Shown here: piece after piece, positions 55,460 through 64,000 of the stretch
Position numbering within the stretch: position 1 is the stretch's first letter
Layout: the number at the start of each line of letters is the position of its first letter
Origin: Methanococcoides burtonii DSM 6242
GTDB lineage: Archaea; Halobacteriota; Methanosarcinia; Methanosarcinales; Methanosarcinaceae
DNA: 64,000 nucleotides
Direction of reading: 5' to 3'
Assembly: GCF_000013725.1 (NCBI RefSeq)
Contig: NC_007955.1
Coordinates: 1,333,579-1,397,578, forward strand
Translations under genes and position numbers: made by a program
The notes under the pieces: model-generated
Told to the model about the DNA's origin: nothing
The model's database searches: none
The model's input: only the letters and a program-made list of their open reading frames with translations

Positions 55460-56526
55460 TCCCCGACGAAATTAAAGAGAGAGCATATCAGGGTACTACT
55501 ACCAAAGAAGATGCTCTTACCCTACTGGAAATAGAACCCTTTGAACTGTTTGAACTTGCAGACCAGATCAGAGCTAAAGCCGTTGGTGATAACGTTACCT
55601 ATATCGTCAACCGCAACATCAATTTCACAGATATATGTATCGGAACATGCGGATTCTGTGCATTCAAGGATAAAAAAGGGTACCTACTTTCCATTGATCA
55701 GATTAAGGATAAAATAAAGGAAGCCCATGTTTCCGGTGCGACCGAAGTATGCATCCAGGGCGGATTGCTACCTAATGTGAAAATTGACCTATATATTGAT
55801 ATTCTCAAAGCTGTCAAGTCCGATTACCCACACATTCACACCCACTGCTTCTCTCCGATGGAAGTAAATCATGCTGCAAAGGCCAGTGGTCTTTCAGTCG
55901 AAGAAACACTGAAAACACTCAAGGCCAACGGATTGAACACGATGCCTGGAACAGCAGCCGAAATTCTTGTAGACAAAGTAAGAAATATCATCTGCCCGGA
56001 CAAGTTAACAAGACAGGAATGGATAGACACTGTAACCCTTGCACACAAACTGGGAATTCAGACCACTGCAACAATGATGTACGGCCACGTGGATACGTGG
56101 GAGGACAGGATCGAGCACATCCTTACCATAAGAAGAATACAAAAAGATACAGGTGGATTCTCTGAATTCGTACCTCTTTCGTTCATGCCTTACAATAACC
56201 CCATAGGCGAGAAAATGATGGAAGAAGGCCGATTCATGAACACAGGCATAGACGACCTTAAGATCTATGCCATTGCACGCATATTGCTCAATACACACAT
56301 CAACAACATCCAGACAAGCTGGGTAAAACTTGGAAAGAAGCTTGCACAAATGGCTCTATACTGTGGTGCGAACGACATGGGTGGCACGCTCATGGAAGAA
56401 AGTATTTCAAGTTCAGCAGGAGCATCCAGTGGCGAGGCCATCTCTGCAGAAGAACTGGAATGGATCATAAGGGCCACAGATAGGAAACCAGTTCAGAGAG
56501 ATACACTTTACAGGAGCATAAGATAA
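55456..56526 (+). CDS. cofH: CofH, FO synthase subunit 2, copy 1
   Basis: This 356-residue radical SAM enzyme transfers the hydroxybenzyl unit of tyrosine to the FO precursor. Its cluster motif is CIGTCGFCAFKD; EVCIQGGLLP and HCFSPMEVNHAA follow. The start overlaps cofG (ATGA) and the stop overlaps cofH copy 2 by one base. It has all cluster cysteines, so both copies appear functional. Confidence 0.94.
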   Translation: MIPDEIKERAYQGTTTKEDALTLLEIEPFELFELADQIRAKAVGDNVTYIVNRNINFTDICIGTCGFCAFKDKKGYLLSIDQIKDKIKEAHVSGATEVCIQGGLLPNVKIDLYIDILKAVKSDYPHIHTHCFSPMEVNHAAKASGLSVEETLKTLKANGLNTMPGTAAEILVDKVRNIICPDKLTRQEWIDTVTLAHKLGIQTTATMMYGHVDTWEDRIEHILTIRRIQKDTGGFSEFVPLSFMPYNNPIGEKMMEEGRFMNTGIDDLKIYAIARILLNTHINNIQTSWVKLGKKLAQMALYCGANDMGGTLMEESISSSAGASSGEAISAEELEWIIRATDRKPVQRDTLYRSIR

Positions 56527-57596
56527 TGACCATTCCCGAAGATATCATAGACCGGGCCTACATGGGAAAAGCAACAAAGGAAGATGCATTTGAACTTCTT
56601 GATGTAAATCCCTTTGAGCTTTTCACACTCGCAAACAACCTGCGTAAAGAAGCCGTTGGAGATACAGTGACCTATGTCAATAACAAGAACATCTACATCA
56701 CCAACATGTGCAAAGGAAACTGTGGTTTCTGCGGTTTCAGGGAAGAGAAAGGATACATACTGACAATTGAAGAGATACTTGAACAGGTCGGACAGGCAGA
56801 AAAGGCCGGTGCCGTGGAGATTTGCATCCAGGGCGGTTATCTTCCACAACTGGACCTTGAATTCTATAATGATATCGTAAAAAGCATACACACAAAATAT
56901 CCTAATATGACCATACATGGATTCTCACCCATGGAGATCTACTATGCCTCATCCCTTTCAAAAACACCTATCGAAGATGCCTTTAGCGAACTGAAAAAAA
57001 GCGGATTGGGCACACTTACCGGGACATCCGCAGAGATACTTGTGGACCGTGTACGAAAGATCATTTGCGAAGATAAGATCACAACGGACCAGTGGATAGA
57101 AACCATCAAGGCATCCCACAGGGTCGGCCTGCGCACCAATGCCACCATAATGTACGGTCATGTGGAGACCTGGGAAGAACGCTTCGACCACATACTGACA
57201 ATACGTAGTATACAGGAAGAGACCGGTGCGTTCACCGAACTGATAACCATGCCTTTCATGCCCTACAACAACCGTGTTGGAGAGAAGATGTTGCGTAGTG
57301 GAAAGTTCATGACTACCGGAATGGAAGACCTCAAACTGATAGCTATTGCAAGAGTACTGCTCAACACCCACGTGGATAACCTTCAGGCTTGCTGGGTCAA
57401 GCTTGGCAAAAAGCTTGCACAGGTAGCCTTGTCCTGTGGAGCAAATGATCTTGGAGGCACTCTTATGGAAGACCAGATCACCCTGGCTTCCGGAGGAGCC
57501 AATGGGGAATACCTATCCCCAAAAGAACTTGAATGGATAATCACGAACGCAGACCGTAAACCAATGCGAAGGAACGCATTATATGAGGAAATATAA
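56526..57596 (+). CDS. cofH: CofH, FO synthase subunit 2, copy 2
   Basis: This 356-residue paralog of the preceding gene has the same length and layout: CKGNCGFCGFREEKGYILT, EICIQGGYLPQ, HGFSPMEIYYAS. The cluster and the GTLMEDQI end are intact. Tandem cofH genes occur in Methanosarcinales. One copy may have taken a new substrate, or they may form different CofG pairs. The last bases overlap the start region of cofC. Confidence 0.93.
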   Translation: MTIPEDIIDRAYMGKATKEDAFELLDVNPFELFTLANNLRKEAVGDTVTYVNNKNIYITNMCKGNCGFCGFREEKGYILTIEEILEQVGQAEKAGAVEICIQGGYLPQLDLEFYNDIVKSIHTKYPNMTIHGFSPMEIYYASSLSKTPIEDAFSELKKSGLGTLTGTSAEILVDRVRKIICEDKITTDQWIETIKASHRVGLRTNATIMYGHVETWEERFDHILTIRSIQEETGAFTELITMPFMPYNNRVGEKMLRSGKFMTTGMEDLKLIAIARVLLNTHVDNLQACWVKLGKKLAQVALSCGANDLGGTLMEDQITLASGGANGEYLSPKELEWIITNADRKPMRRNALYEEI

Positions 57597-57597
57597 T

Positions 57598-58245
57598 ATG
57601 AGAGCAGTCATTCCTTATAAGAACGAAAATGCAAAATCAAGGTTATCCCCTATCCTCTCAAAGAAAGATAGAGAAGAGTTCGTAGAGCTCATGCTAAAAG
57701 ATGTCATTAAAGCACTTGACGATGCAGAAGTAGTGAACATAGACATCCTAACGACCTCTGCAGAGGGCATACCAAACGATTTTAATGGAAATGTCACCAT
57801 CACAGAGCCCGGACTGAACGATTCCATTAATGAATACTTGCAAAATGCAAACGAACCCATATTGATAATCATGGCAGACCTGCCTCTTGTGACCGGTGAC
57901 CATATCAGAAAAATAATATCTTTTTCAGAAGATGTGGTGATAGTCCCAGGAAAGGGCGGTGGCACTAATATACTTTTCATACGACATCCTAACGAGTTCA
58001 CCGTTAAATATCACGATTGCAGTTTTATAAGTCATTGTGAGATAACAGACGAACTTGATAAAAGCATGCATATATTTGATTCATTCCTTGCAAGTACCGA
58101 TATCGATGAGCCTCATGACATAGTCGAGCTCATGCTTCACGGAAAAGGCCAGGCAAAAGAATATGCAGAGAAGAGATTCGGTTCAGAGACGGGAAAAGGA
58201 AGAGTGAAGATCTCACATTTATCAAAGCTTTCTGGTTTCGTCTGA
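57598..58245 (+). CDS. cofC: CofC, 2-phospho-L-lactate guanylyltransferase
   Basis: I start at ATG 57598, behind GAGGAAA; ATG 57583 overlaps the cofH end and gives a nonconserved lead. The 215-residue protein opens MRAVIPYKNENAKSRLSPIL, the nucleotide-binding lead of CofC, and has ILIIMADLPLVTGDHIRKI and PGKGGGTNILFIRHP. It makes the activated lactyl-phosphate for F420 side-chain assembly. The 3' end overlaps cutA by 24 bases. Confidence 0.94.
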   Translation: MRAVIPYKNENAKSRLSPILSKKDREEFVELMLKDVIKALDDAEVVNIDILTTSAEGIPNDFNGNVTITEPGLNDSINEYLQNANEPILIIMADLPLVTGDHIRKIISFSEDVVIVPGKGGGTNILFIRHPNEFTVKYHDCSFISHCEITDELDKSMHIFDSFLASTDIDEPHDIVELMLHGKGQAKEYAEKRFGSETGKGRVKISHLSKLSGFV

Positions 58246-58533
58246 GACCCACTGTAGATAATCCTCATCCCCTGAAATGTTCCAACAAATACATGGAAGA
58301 TCGTAGCTATGAAGCGACCTTACTGTTTCTTTTAATTCATCAAACATTTCCGAGATTGTCTTTAAGATAAGTACTACTTCCTTATCTTCAACGATCTTGC
58401 AACCCCACCTGTAAACAGAGTCAATGCGATGGATATTAGCACATGCTGCAAGGTTACTTGATACCAGCTCTTTTCCCAACATTTGCGCTTCATCCATATT
58501 TTCCACAGTGATGTAGACCATGATATGTTGCAT
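58222..58533 (-). CDS. cutA: CutA1-like divalent-cation tolerance protein
   Basis: This 103-residue protein is a CutA relative, with MVYITVENMDEAQMLGKELV, AACANIHRIDSVYRWGCKI, KEVVLILKTI and HSYDLPCICW. The family forms trimers like PII proteins. Its tie with metal tolerance is historical and unsure. Start could also be ATG 58521. It overlaps the end of cofC on the other strand. Confidence 0.88.
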   Translation of the reverse strand: MQHIMVYITVENMDEAQMLGKELVSSNLAACANIHRIDSVYRWGCKIVEDKEVVLILKTISEMFDELKETVRSLHSYDLPCICWNISGDEDYLQWVSDETRKL

Positions 58534-58850
58534 AAGAAGAACTGTTGTCAGAACATATCAAAATGTTGTTTAGTTCGACGTAAGAAAATAGTATTGATTT
58601 TTTTGTACGGCACCACTAGCAATATCCCCTGCAATATTGCCAAAAGCTGCATAAAATTTGAACAAAAAATAGATTATGAAATAACTAATATTAGCATTAT
58701 TGTCCAAAAAGAGAAAAAAATCCATTATTTTCAGCTTCTTATAAGTACTAACATATAATACAATCATTCCGACAAATGGATACCACGAAACATATATTAT
58801 AATGGAAGTAATAATGCTAGCAACACATCTGAACTATTCGGTGATAATCA
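58534..58850. other. intergenic stretch with ferredoxin promoter
   Basis: About 317 bases without a gene. The left part is T- and A-rich with no repeat that I can see. Near 58790 ACATATATTATAATGG is a likely TATA region for the ferredoxin-GGR transcript that starts about 60 bases later. GTGATAATCA before ATG 58851 may be its ribosome site. Confidence 0.5.
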
Positions 58851-59024
58851 ATGAGCATCAGTGTAAATAAATATATATGTGGATACTGCGGTGCATGTGT
58901 AGGGGTTTGTCCAACGGGAGCTCTGGAACTTGTCGAAACATGGATTGAAGTAGACAATAAATGTACTGGATGTGGCATTTGTCAGAAGATATGCCCGCTC
59001 GGAGCCATTGAGGTAAACAGATGA
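58851..59024 (+). CDS. 2[4Fe-4S] ferredoxin for geranylgeranyl reductase
   Basis: This 57-residue protein has two complete 4Fe-4S motifs, [12 protein letters not shown] and [12 protein letters not shown]. The last bases overlap the GGR gene (ATGA). In Methanosarcina the reductase is known to take electrons from a ferredoxin made by a neighbouring gene, which fits this pair. Confidence 0.94.
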   Translation: MSISVNKYICGYCGACVGVCPTGALELVETWIEVDNKCTGCGICQKICPLGAIEVNR

Positions 59025-60241
59025 AAGACCACTACGATGTCATTGTTGTTGGTGCAGGCCCAGGAGGATCAATTGCTGCAAAAACAGCGGCAAAGGAAGG
59101 ACTGGACGTATTGATGATAGAAAAGAGACAGGAGATTGGCGACCCTATCAGATGCGCTGAAGGCGTAGGTAAATTTCATTTAAAACAACATATTGAACCA
59201 GATCCACGATGGATATGTGCAGATGTAAAAGGGTCATACATCATTTCACCGGACGGAACAAGGATCGAAATGGCAGAGGAGATGTCCGGCGGGGAAGTTG
59301 GTTATGTACTCGAGCGGAAGATATTTGACAGGGCACTTGCTAACGAAAGCGCATTGGCCGGTGCTGAAGTACGGGTCAAGACAAGAGCAACTGACCTGAT
59401 AATTGAAAATGATACTGTCTGCGGAATCAAGCTCATGCATTTAGGAAAAGAGTATGAGGTGCGCTCAAAGATAGTTATTGGTGCAGATGGGGTAGAATCA
59501 AAGGTAGGACGTTGGGCAGGTATTGAAACATCAGTGAAACCTTCTGACATAGAAACCTGTGCACAGTACCTCGTAAGTAATGCTAATATTGACCAGGAAT
59601 TCTGCTATTTCTACCTAGGGAATGAAATAGCACCTGCTGGTTATGTATGGATGTTCCCAAAAGGTGGGAACAAGGCAAATGTAGGAATAGGGATACTGGG
59701 TAGCAGAGCTGGTAAAGATAAGCCCATAGAACTCCTTAATGACTTTATAGAAAAGAACATGCCTGATGCCAAGATCATCGAAATGGTGATAGGCGGTGTG
59801 CCGGTTTGTGGAACTATTGAAAGAACGATAGCTAATGGACTTATGCTTGTAGGAGATGCTGCACGCCAGTCAGACCCAATAACAGGCGGCGGAATTATCA
59901 ATGCCATGGACGCAGGAAAGATAGCAGGAGAAATTGCTGCCAAAGCTATCCGAAAAGGCGATTGTTCCATAGATACGCTTCAGGAATATGAAGACCTCTG
60001 GAGAGCAACAATTGGAAAAGAGATCAACAATAGCCTTATTGTCAAAGATACGTTCATTAATTTTACTGACGAAGACCTCAATTCCCTTGCATATTCCCTC
60101 AGAGATATAAACTTTACAAGCATGAGCCTTATTAATCTGTTAAAAGCATTATTCAAAGCAAACAAAAAGCTTCTCTGGGACCTCAGAGGAATATTTAAAG
60201 ATGTCATCAAGGGTGAGATCGATTTTAAGTACAAAGCATAA
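59021..60241 (+). CDS. digeranylgeranylglycerophospholipid reductase (GGR)
   Basis: This 406-residue flavoenzyme saturates the isoprenoid chains of archaeal membrane lipids. It has the FAD motif [25 protein letters not shown], the substrate-site YVWMFPKGG, and [19 protein letters not shown]. Length is normal for archaeal GGR. It is coupled to the ferredoxin gene by a four-base overlap. Confidence 0.94.
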   Translation: MKDHYDVIVVGAGPGGSIAAKTAAKEGLDVLMIEKRQEIGDPIRCAEGVGKFHLKQHIEPDPRWICADVKGSYIISPDGTRIEMAEEMSGGEVGYVLERKIFDRALANESALAGAEVRVKTRATDLIIENDTVCGIKLMHLGKEYEVRSKIVIGADGVESKVGRWAGIETSVKPSDIETCAQYLVSNANIDQEFCYFYLGNEIAPAGYVWMFPKGGNKANVGIGILGSRAGKDKPIELLNDFIEKNMPDAKIIEMVIGGVPVCGTIERTIANGLMLVGDAARQSDPITGGGIINAMDAGKIAGEIAAKAIRKGDCSIDTLQEYEDLWRATIGKEINNSLIVKDTFINFTDEDLNSLAYSLRDINFTSMSLINLLKALFKANKKLLWDLRGIFKDVIKGEIDFKYKA

Positions 60242-60290
60242 TAAATCACTTTTTCGCTTCATCCAGAAAGGCTGAAGCAATAACTCATTT

Positions 60291-61730
60291 TTACCGTTTC
60301 CAGAACTCCGGTGTCAACATAACTATAACAGTGAATACTTCTAACCTTCCAATCCACATATTAGCAATTAGTATAAGTTTGCCTAACACCGGAACCGTAC
60401 TAAAGTTTGCCATTGGGCCCACCACATTGAAACCGGGACCAATATTACCTAATGTTGCAATCGATGCAGTTATAGAGCTTGTAAGGTCCATACCAAGAAT
60501 TGCAAGAATTGAAGAACTGAATAAAAAGATCAGGAAATATATAACAACAAAGGATATAATTGCATGCATAACATCCCCGGGTACACTTTTTCCATTGAAC
60601 TTCACTGGCCTTATAGCCTTAGGATGAATTGCCTTGAAAAGTTCACGGCGGGCATATTTCAGTAATATCAGAACTCTGACGACCTTAATTCCCCCCGCAG
60701 TTGAACCGGCACATCCCCCAATGAACATTATGGCCAGCAGTATGACCTTTCCTGAGTCAGACCATAAATTGAAATCAGCAGTTGCATACCCGGTCGTAGT
60801 CAGAATGGAAAGAACCTGAAATACCGCATATCTGAATGCTGTAGGTATTGTATCATAAGAATCCCTCAGAAGTATTCCTGTCAGCAGAATGGTTGAGATG
60901 GCCACTATAGCAAAATAGAACTTGAATTCATTGTCTTTTAGAAGGCTCTTCTTGTCAGAATATAGGGTCTTGTAATGTAAAGCAAAGTTTGCACCTGCTA
61001 TGAACATGAACAATGTGATTATACCTTCTATCAAAGGACTGTTAAAGGCAGCAACACTATCAGCATATGTAGAAAAACCACCACACGCCATTGTGGTAAA
61101 AGTATGTGTAGAAGCATCGTAGAATGACATCCCTGCTGCAAGCAACAGTATAAGTTCAAGTACGGATATCGAGACATAGACCGCCCACAGGATCTTTGCG
61201 GTTTCCCTTATTCTCGGCTTGAGCTGATCTTCTTGTGGACCAGGAGCTTCTGCGCGAAACATCTGTCTGCCAGCAACACCCAATTTCGGAAGAATGGCAA
61301 TGAACAACATGATGATACCCATCCCACCTATCCACTGCGTCATACTTCTCCAGAACAACAGGCTTCGAGAATGACTTTCGATATCCACGAAGATCGTTGC
61401 CCCAGTGGTTGTAAAGCCGGACATAGATTCGAACAGGGCATTAAGAGGGGTCACGCCATCGAACATGTAAGGTATGGAACCAAATAAAGCAGCTGCAAAC
61501 CATCCAAATGCAACTATGGCAAAACCTTCTCTTTTTTCCCATTCGTCCTCACTGGATATGAACTTAAAGGAAAGCAGAGAACCAATAACAGTCGTCACTG
61601 CAAATGATACTGCAAAAGGATAAGGCGATTCACCGTAATAGAGTGCGACTACCAGAGGTATGAGCATCAGGGGGCCAAGAAAACAAAGAAGTGAGCCTAA
61701 TACACTAAATACTACCCTATAGTTTATCAA
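60291..61730 (-). CDS. trkH: TrkH/KtrB potassium uptake channel subunit
   Basis: This 479-residue membrane protein begins at TTG 61730. It has the four pore-loop copies of the family: SGFTTTGATIF, ACGGFSTYAD, TTGYATADFN and LGNIGPGFNVVG. It lets K+ enter in response to TrkA. It follows the trkA gene by 18 bases, so the two are one operon. Confidence 0.95.
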   Translation of the reverse strand: MINYRVVFSVLGSLLCFLGPLMLIPLVVALYYGESPYPFAVSFAVTTVIGSLLSFKFISSEDEWEKREGFAIVAFGWFAAALFGSIPYMFDGVTPLNALFESMSGFTTTGATIFVDIESHSRSLLFWRSMTQWIGGMGIIMLFIAILPKLGVAGRQMFRAEAPGPQEDQLKPRIRETAKILWAVYVSISVLELILLLAAGMSFYDASTHTFTTMACGGFSTYADSVAAFNSPLIEGIITLFMFIAGANFALHYKTLYSDKKSLLKDNEFKFYFAIVAISTILLTGILLRDSYDTIPTAFRYAVFQVLSILTTTGYATADFNLWSDSGKVILLAIMFIGGCAGSTAGGIKVVRVLILLKYARRELFKAIHPKAIRPVKFNGKSVPGDVMHAIISFVVIYFLIFLFSSSILAILGMDLTSSITASIATLGNIGPGFNVVGPMANFSTVPVLGKLILIANMWIGRLEVFTVIVMLTPEFWKR

Positions 61731-61748
61731 AATAGATACCTTCCAATT

Positions 61749-63083
61749 TCACTTGAACAAGCGTTCAACTTTTTGATGTGCAGAAGGTAATAAGAACACA
61801 AGAACACGATCCCCTTCTTTTATGATATAATTACCACGGGGAACGAATGTATCGCCTTTATGTACTACCATACATACCAGAGCACCTTCAGGGAACCGTA
61901 CATTCTTCAAAGGTTTACCAGTCACTTTAGAAGTACTGGATGCATTATATTCTATGATCTCGGCCTTTTCGCCTTCGATCATTGTCAATGCTTCAATACC
62001 AGTCCCCATTGTCAACTTCAGAACTTCATTGATCGTAGCTTCCCTTGGACTTACCGCGCGATCTACGCCCACCAATTCGAACAATGGCACATAATCAAGA
62101 TGGTCAGCCCTTACAATAACCTTCTTTGCACCAAGTTGCTTGGACAGAAGAGCGCATAACAGATTTTTCTCATCACTATCAGTGACGGAGATCACGACAT
62201 CCATGTTCTGAACACCCTCTTCTTTTAGAAGATGTATATCGGTACCATTTCCTTTCAGGACAAGAACTTTTGGAAGGAGATCTGCAATCGATTCACATCG
62301 ATCCAGATTCTTTTCAATTATCTTAATGCTCGTGTTGCTTTTCTCCAGAAGCTTTGCAAGATAGAAACCAACTGTCCCACCGCCAATGATGAGAACTCGC
62401 TTCACATTGTCCGTATGTCCGGCAAAGAGATTACCAATGTCCATCATGGCATCGGATTTACCGATGACCACAACATGGTCACCTTTGTGGATGACATCGT
62501 CACCATGTGGAATGATAATATTCGAATCTCTATAAAGCGCACTCACTATACAACATTCAGAAATATCAAGGTCTTTCATTTTTTTGTCAACAAGATCGCT
62601 TTCATCCGAGACAACGAATTCCATCATCTTTACCTTTCCATCTGCAAACACCTCAGCATCTATTGCAGAAGGCATAGAAAGGATCTCAGCAACCTCAGAA
62701 GCCAAAGCAAGCTCAGGGCAGATCATGACATCGATACCCACCTGAGTGCGCGTTGCAACAGGCCTGTCGATATAATCAGGGTTCGTTACCCTCGCCATTG
62801 TCTTGAGCTGTTTGTGTAAAGGAGATATCAGCTTGGCAGTCGTACAGGTAACAATGTTCAATTCATCTGAACCCGTTACGGCAACAAGGAGATCAGCATC
62901 GTTTATCAGACGCTCAAGAATAGAAACATTTGCACCATTACCCTGAATAACCTGTACATCCAGTTCATCAGCTCTCGCACATGCATCCTCATCGATATCA
63001 ATGACAACAACATCATTGTTGAGATAGAGAGAACTTGCAATATGAAATCCTACTTCTCCGGCACCTACGATAATGATCTTCAT
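61749..63083 (-). CDS. trkA: TrkA potassium uptake regulatory subunit
   Basis: This 444-residue cytoplasmic protein has two RCK units. Each starts with an NAD-binding motif, IIVGAGEVGFHIA and IIGGGTVGFYLAKL, and has a TrkA_C part (HGDDVIHKGDHVVVIG and GNYIIKEGDRVLVF). It gates TrkH by nucleotide binding. The full double-unit length is that of a native TrkA. Confidence 0.96.
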   Translation of the reverse strand: MKIIIVGAGEVGFHIASSLYLNNDVVVIDIDEDACARADELDVQVIQGNGANVSILERLINDADLLVAVTGSDELNIVTCTTAKLISPLHKQLKTMARVTNPDYIDRPVATRTQVGIDVMICPELALASEVAEILSMPSAIDAEVFADGKVKMMEFVVSDESDLVDKKMKDLDISECCIVSALYRDSNIIIPHGDDVIHKGDHVVVIGKSDAMMDIGNLFAGHTDNVKRVLIIGGGTVGFYLAKLLEKSNTSIKIIEKNLDRCESIADLLPKVLVLKGNGTDIHLLKEEGVQNMDVVISVTDSDEKNLLCALLSKQLGAKKVIVRADHLDYVPLFELVGVDRAVSPREATINEVLKLTMGTGIEALTMIEGEKAEIIEYNASSTSKVTGKPLKNVRFPEGALVCMVVHKGDTFVPRGNYIIKEGDRVLVFLLPSAHQKVERLFK

Positions 63084-63202
63084 GAAATCACACAGACCTG
63101 TTAAAATAATAGAATTATAAAGATGGATAATGAAACATATCTATGTTAAAGCTTACTGCAAATATAAAAGTGGAAAAAAGAAAAAGATCCCGGCACATGC
63201 CA

Positions 63203-64000
63203 TTATTCAACAGTACCAGGAGATATGGTAGAGATAGCACTTTCAAATGTGTCCTTTACCTTATCGAAGAAACCCTTGCCCTTAGAACCTTTAGAATTAC
63301 CAGTGCTGAGCCTATCGAATTCATCAAGTAGTTCTTTCTGTTTACCAGTAAGGTCCGTAGGCGTTTCAACGATCACTTTCACAAGTTGGTCGCCTTGACC
63401 ATGTCCGTGAAGGCGAGGCATACCCTTACCCTTTAAGCGTAATATGGAATGGGTCTGAGTGCCTGGCTTGATCTTCATCTTCACTTTCCCATGAAGGGTC
63501 GGTACTTTTATCTCAGCGCCCAACGCTGCCTGTGAGAATGATATTGGTATCCCATAAACAATATCATCGCCAATACGCTCGAATTCATCGTGTTGTTTGA
63601 CATGGATGACAATATAGAGATCACCGGATGGTGCACCAGGGCTACCAGCTTCGCCTTCTCCAGACATCTTCAGTCGAAGACCTGTATCAGCGCCCTTTGG
63701 AATCGAGACACCCATTTTGCGCACTTTCTTTTGCTTGCCTGAACCTCTACAGACAGGACAGGGAGATTCAATTACCTGACCCTTTCCATGACAAGCATCA
63801 CAAGTGGTTGTGGTCATGAAGTTGCCAAGCGGTGTTCTTCTTGCATGGGTTACCTGGCCACTGCCACGACATGTAGCACATGTTTTAGGACTTGTGCCTT
63901 CTTTTGCACCGGTTCCCCCACAGGTTTCACAATTCTCTGCACGTGGGACATTTATATGCACTTTTTCTCCGAAAGCAGCCTGTTCCAGCGTTACGCCAAG
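63203..64000 (-). CDS. dnaJ: chaperone DnaJ, C-terminal part
   Basis: The 3' part of dnaJ, which continues past the window end. It holds the four zinc repeats (CETCGGTGAK, CATCRGSGQV, CDACHGKGQV, CPVCRGSGKQ) and the substrate-binding beta domain (GVSIPKGADTGLRLKMSGEG, then QAALGAEIKVPTLHGKVKM). The C-terminus is basic and ends in STISPGTVE. The J domain and Gly/Phe part are outside. dnaK and grpE are expected upstream on this strand. Confidence 0.96.
   Translation of the reverse strand, partial: LGVTLEQAAFGEKVHINVPRAENCETCGGTGAKEGTSPKTCATCRGSGQVTHARRTPLGNFMTTTTCDACHGKGQVIESPCPVCRGSGKQKKVRKMGVSIPKGADTGLRLKMSGEGEAGSPGAPSGDLYIVIHVKQHDEFERIGDDIVYGIPISFSQAALGAEIKVPTLHGKVKMKIKPGTQTHSILRLKGKGMPRLHGHGQGDQLVKVIVETPTDLTGKQKELLDEFDRLSTGNSKGSKGKGFFDKVKDTFESAISTISPGTVE

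Noticed and set aside
58222-58245. cofC and cutA overlap as an annotation error
   Set aside because: Both proteins need their C-terminal residues, and convergent genes can share 24 bases.
63203-64000. Truncated dnaJ pseudogene
   Set aside because: The frame is open to the window edge, so it is only cut by the window.

Overview
The window comes from a methylotrophic or aceticlastic methanogen of the Methanosarcinaceae, most likely close to Methanococcoides or Methanolobus. The evidence is an archaeal A-type ATP synthase, a full F420H2 dehydrogenase (fpo) operon of the Methanosarcina kind, coenzyme F420 biosynthesis genes, methanogenesis marker protein 2, a PEF-CTERM surface protein and PAS-rich histidine kinases. 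Base composition is moderately AT-rich. TTG and GTG starts behind good Shine-Dalgarno sites are common. I read the stop codon of every intact gene and all are TAA or TGA; none is TAG.

Layout. 1-1.2 kb: end of the ATP synthase operon (atpB, atpD, a 59-residue membrane protein). 1.3-3.9 kb: an orphan FlaD/E-domain coiled-coil protein with a 6 x 48 bp repeat, then a decayed pilin-like gene. 3.9-8.5 kb: a sensor kinase with an in-frame amber codon, a membrane protein, an MscS channel and a small conserved protein. 8.5-11.3 kb: an AT-rich accessory stretch with a GNAT-like protein, a 58-residue ORF, an IS1-family element with its 8 bp target duplication, and a uvrA remnant. 11.3-13.8 kb: membrane-stress module (HtpX, PspAB, PspAA, PspA). 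13.9-20.2 kb: an IS5-like remnant, a YhaO/YhaN nuclease-ATPase pair and a pseudogene joining integrase and metallo-beta-lactamase pieces. 20.3-24.7 kb: tRNA-Thr, a chorismate lyase-like gene, a second PAS kinase and a radical SAM gene. 24.7-29.1 kb: Mmp2, NifB and the preQ0 operon queC-DUF366-queE-queD. 29.3-33.8 kb: zinc-binding peptide, PKD/PEF-CTERM surface protein, alanine dehydrogenase family, DUF5658-like protein, MptN and Pth2. 33.9-36.2 kb: a transglutaminase-like gene cut in two by a complete IS5-family element. 36.2-41.2 kb: truD, pyrG and small genes. 41.2-51.4 kb: fpoABCDHIJJKLMNO on the minus strand. 51.7-60.2 kb: DUF22, two ferredoxin/flavoprotein pairs (one is geranylgeranyl reductase) and cofG-cofH-cofH-cofC. 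60.3-64 kb: TrkH/TrkA potassium uptake and the end of dnaJ.

The genes form a core-energy neighbourhood: F420 is built by Cof enzymes next to the Fpo complex that oxidises F420H2 and pumps ions, and ATP synthase uses the gradient. MptN and perhaps the chorismate lyase-like protein serve methanopterin-type cofactor synthesis. Transposon damage is concentrated at 10-14 kb and 34-36 kb.

The observations most worth following are the single in-frame UAG in an otherwise intact histidine kinase from a lineage that decodes UAG as pyrrolysine, the transmembrane SMC-like ATPase paired with an Mre11-type nuclease, the orphan FlaD/E protein next to a pilin-like pseudogene, and the repeated ferredoxin-flavoprotein cassette.
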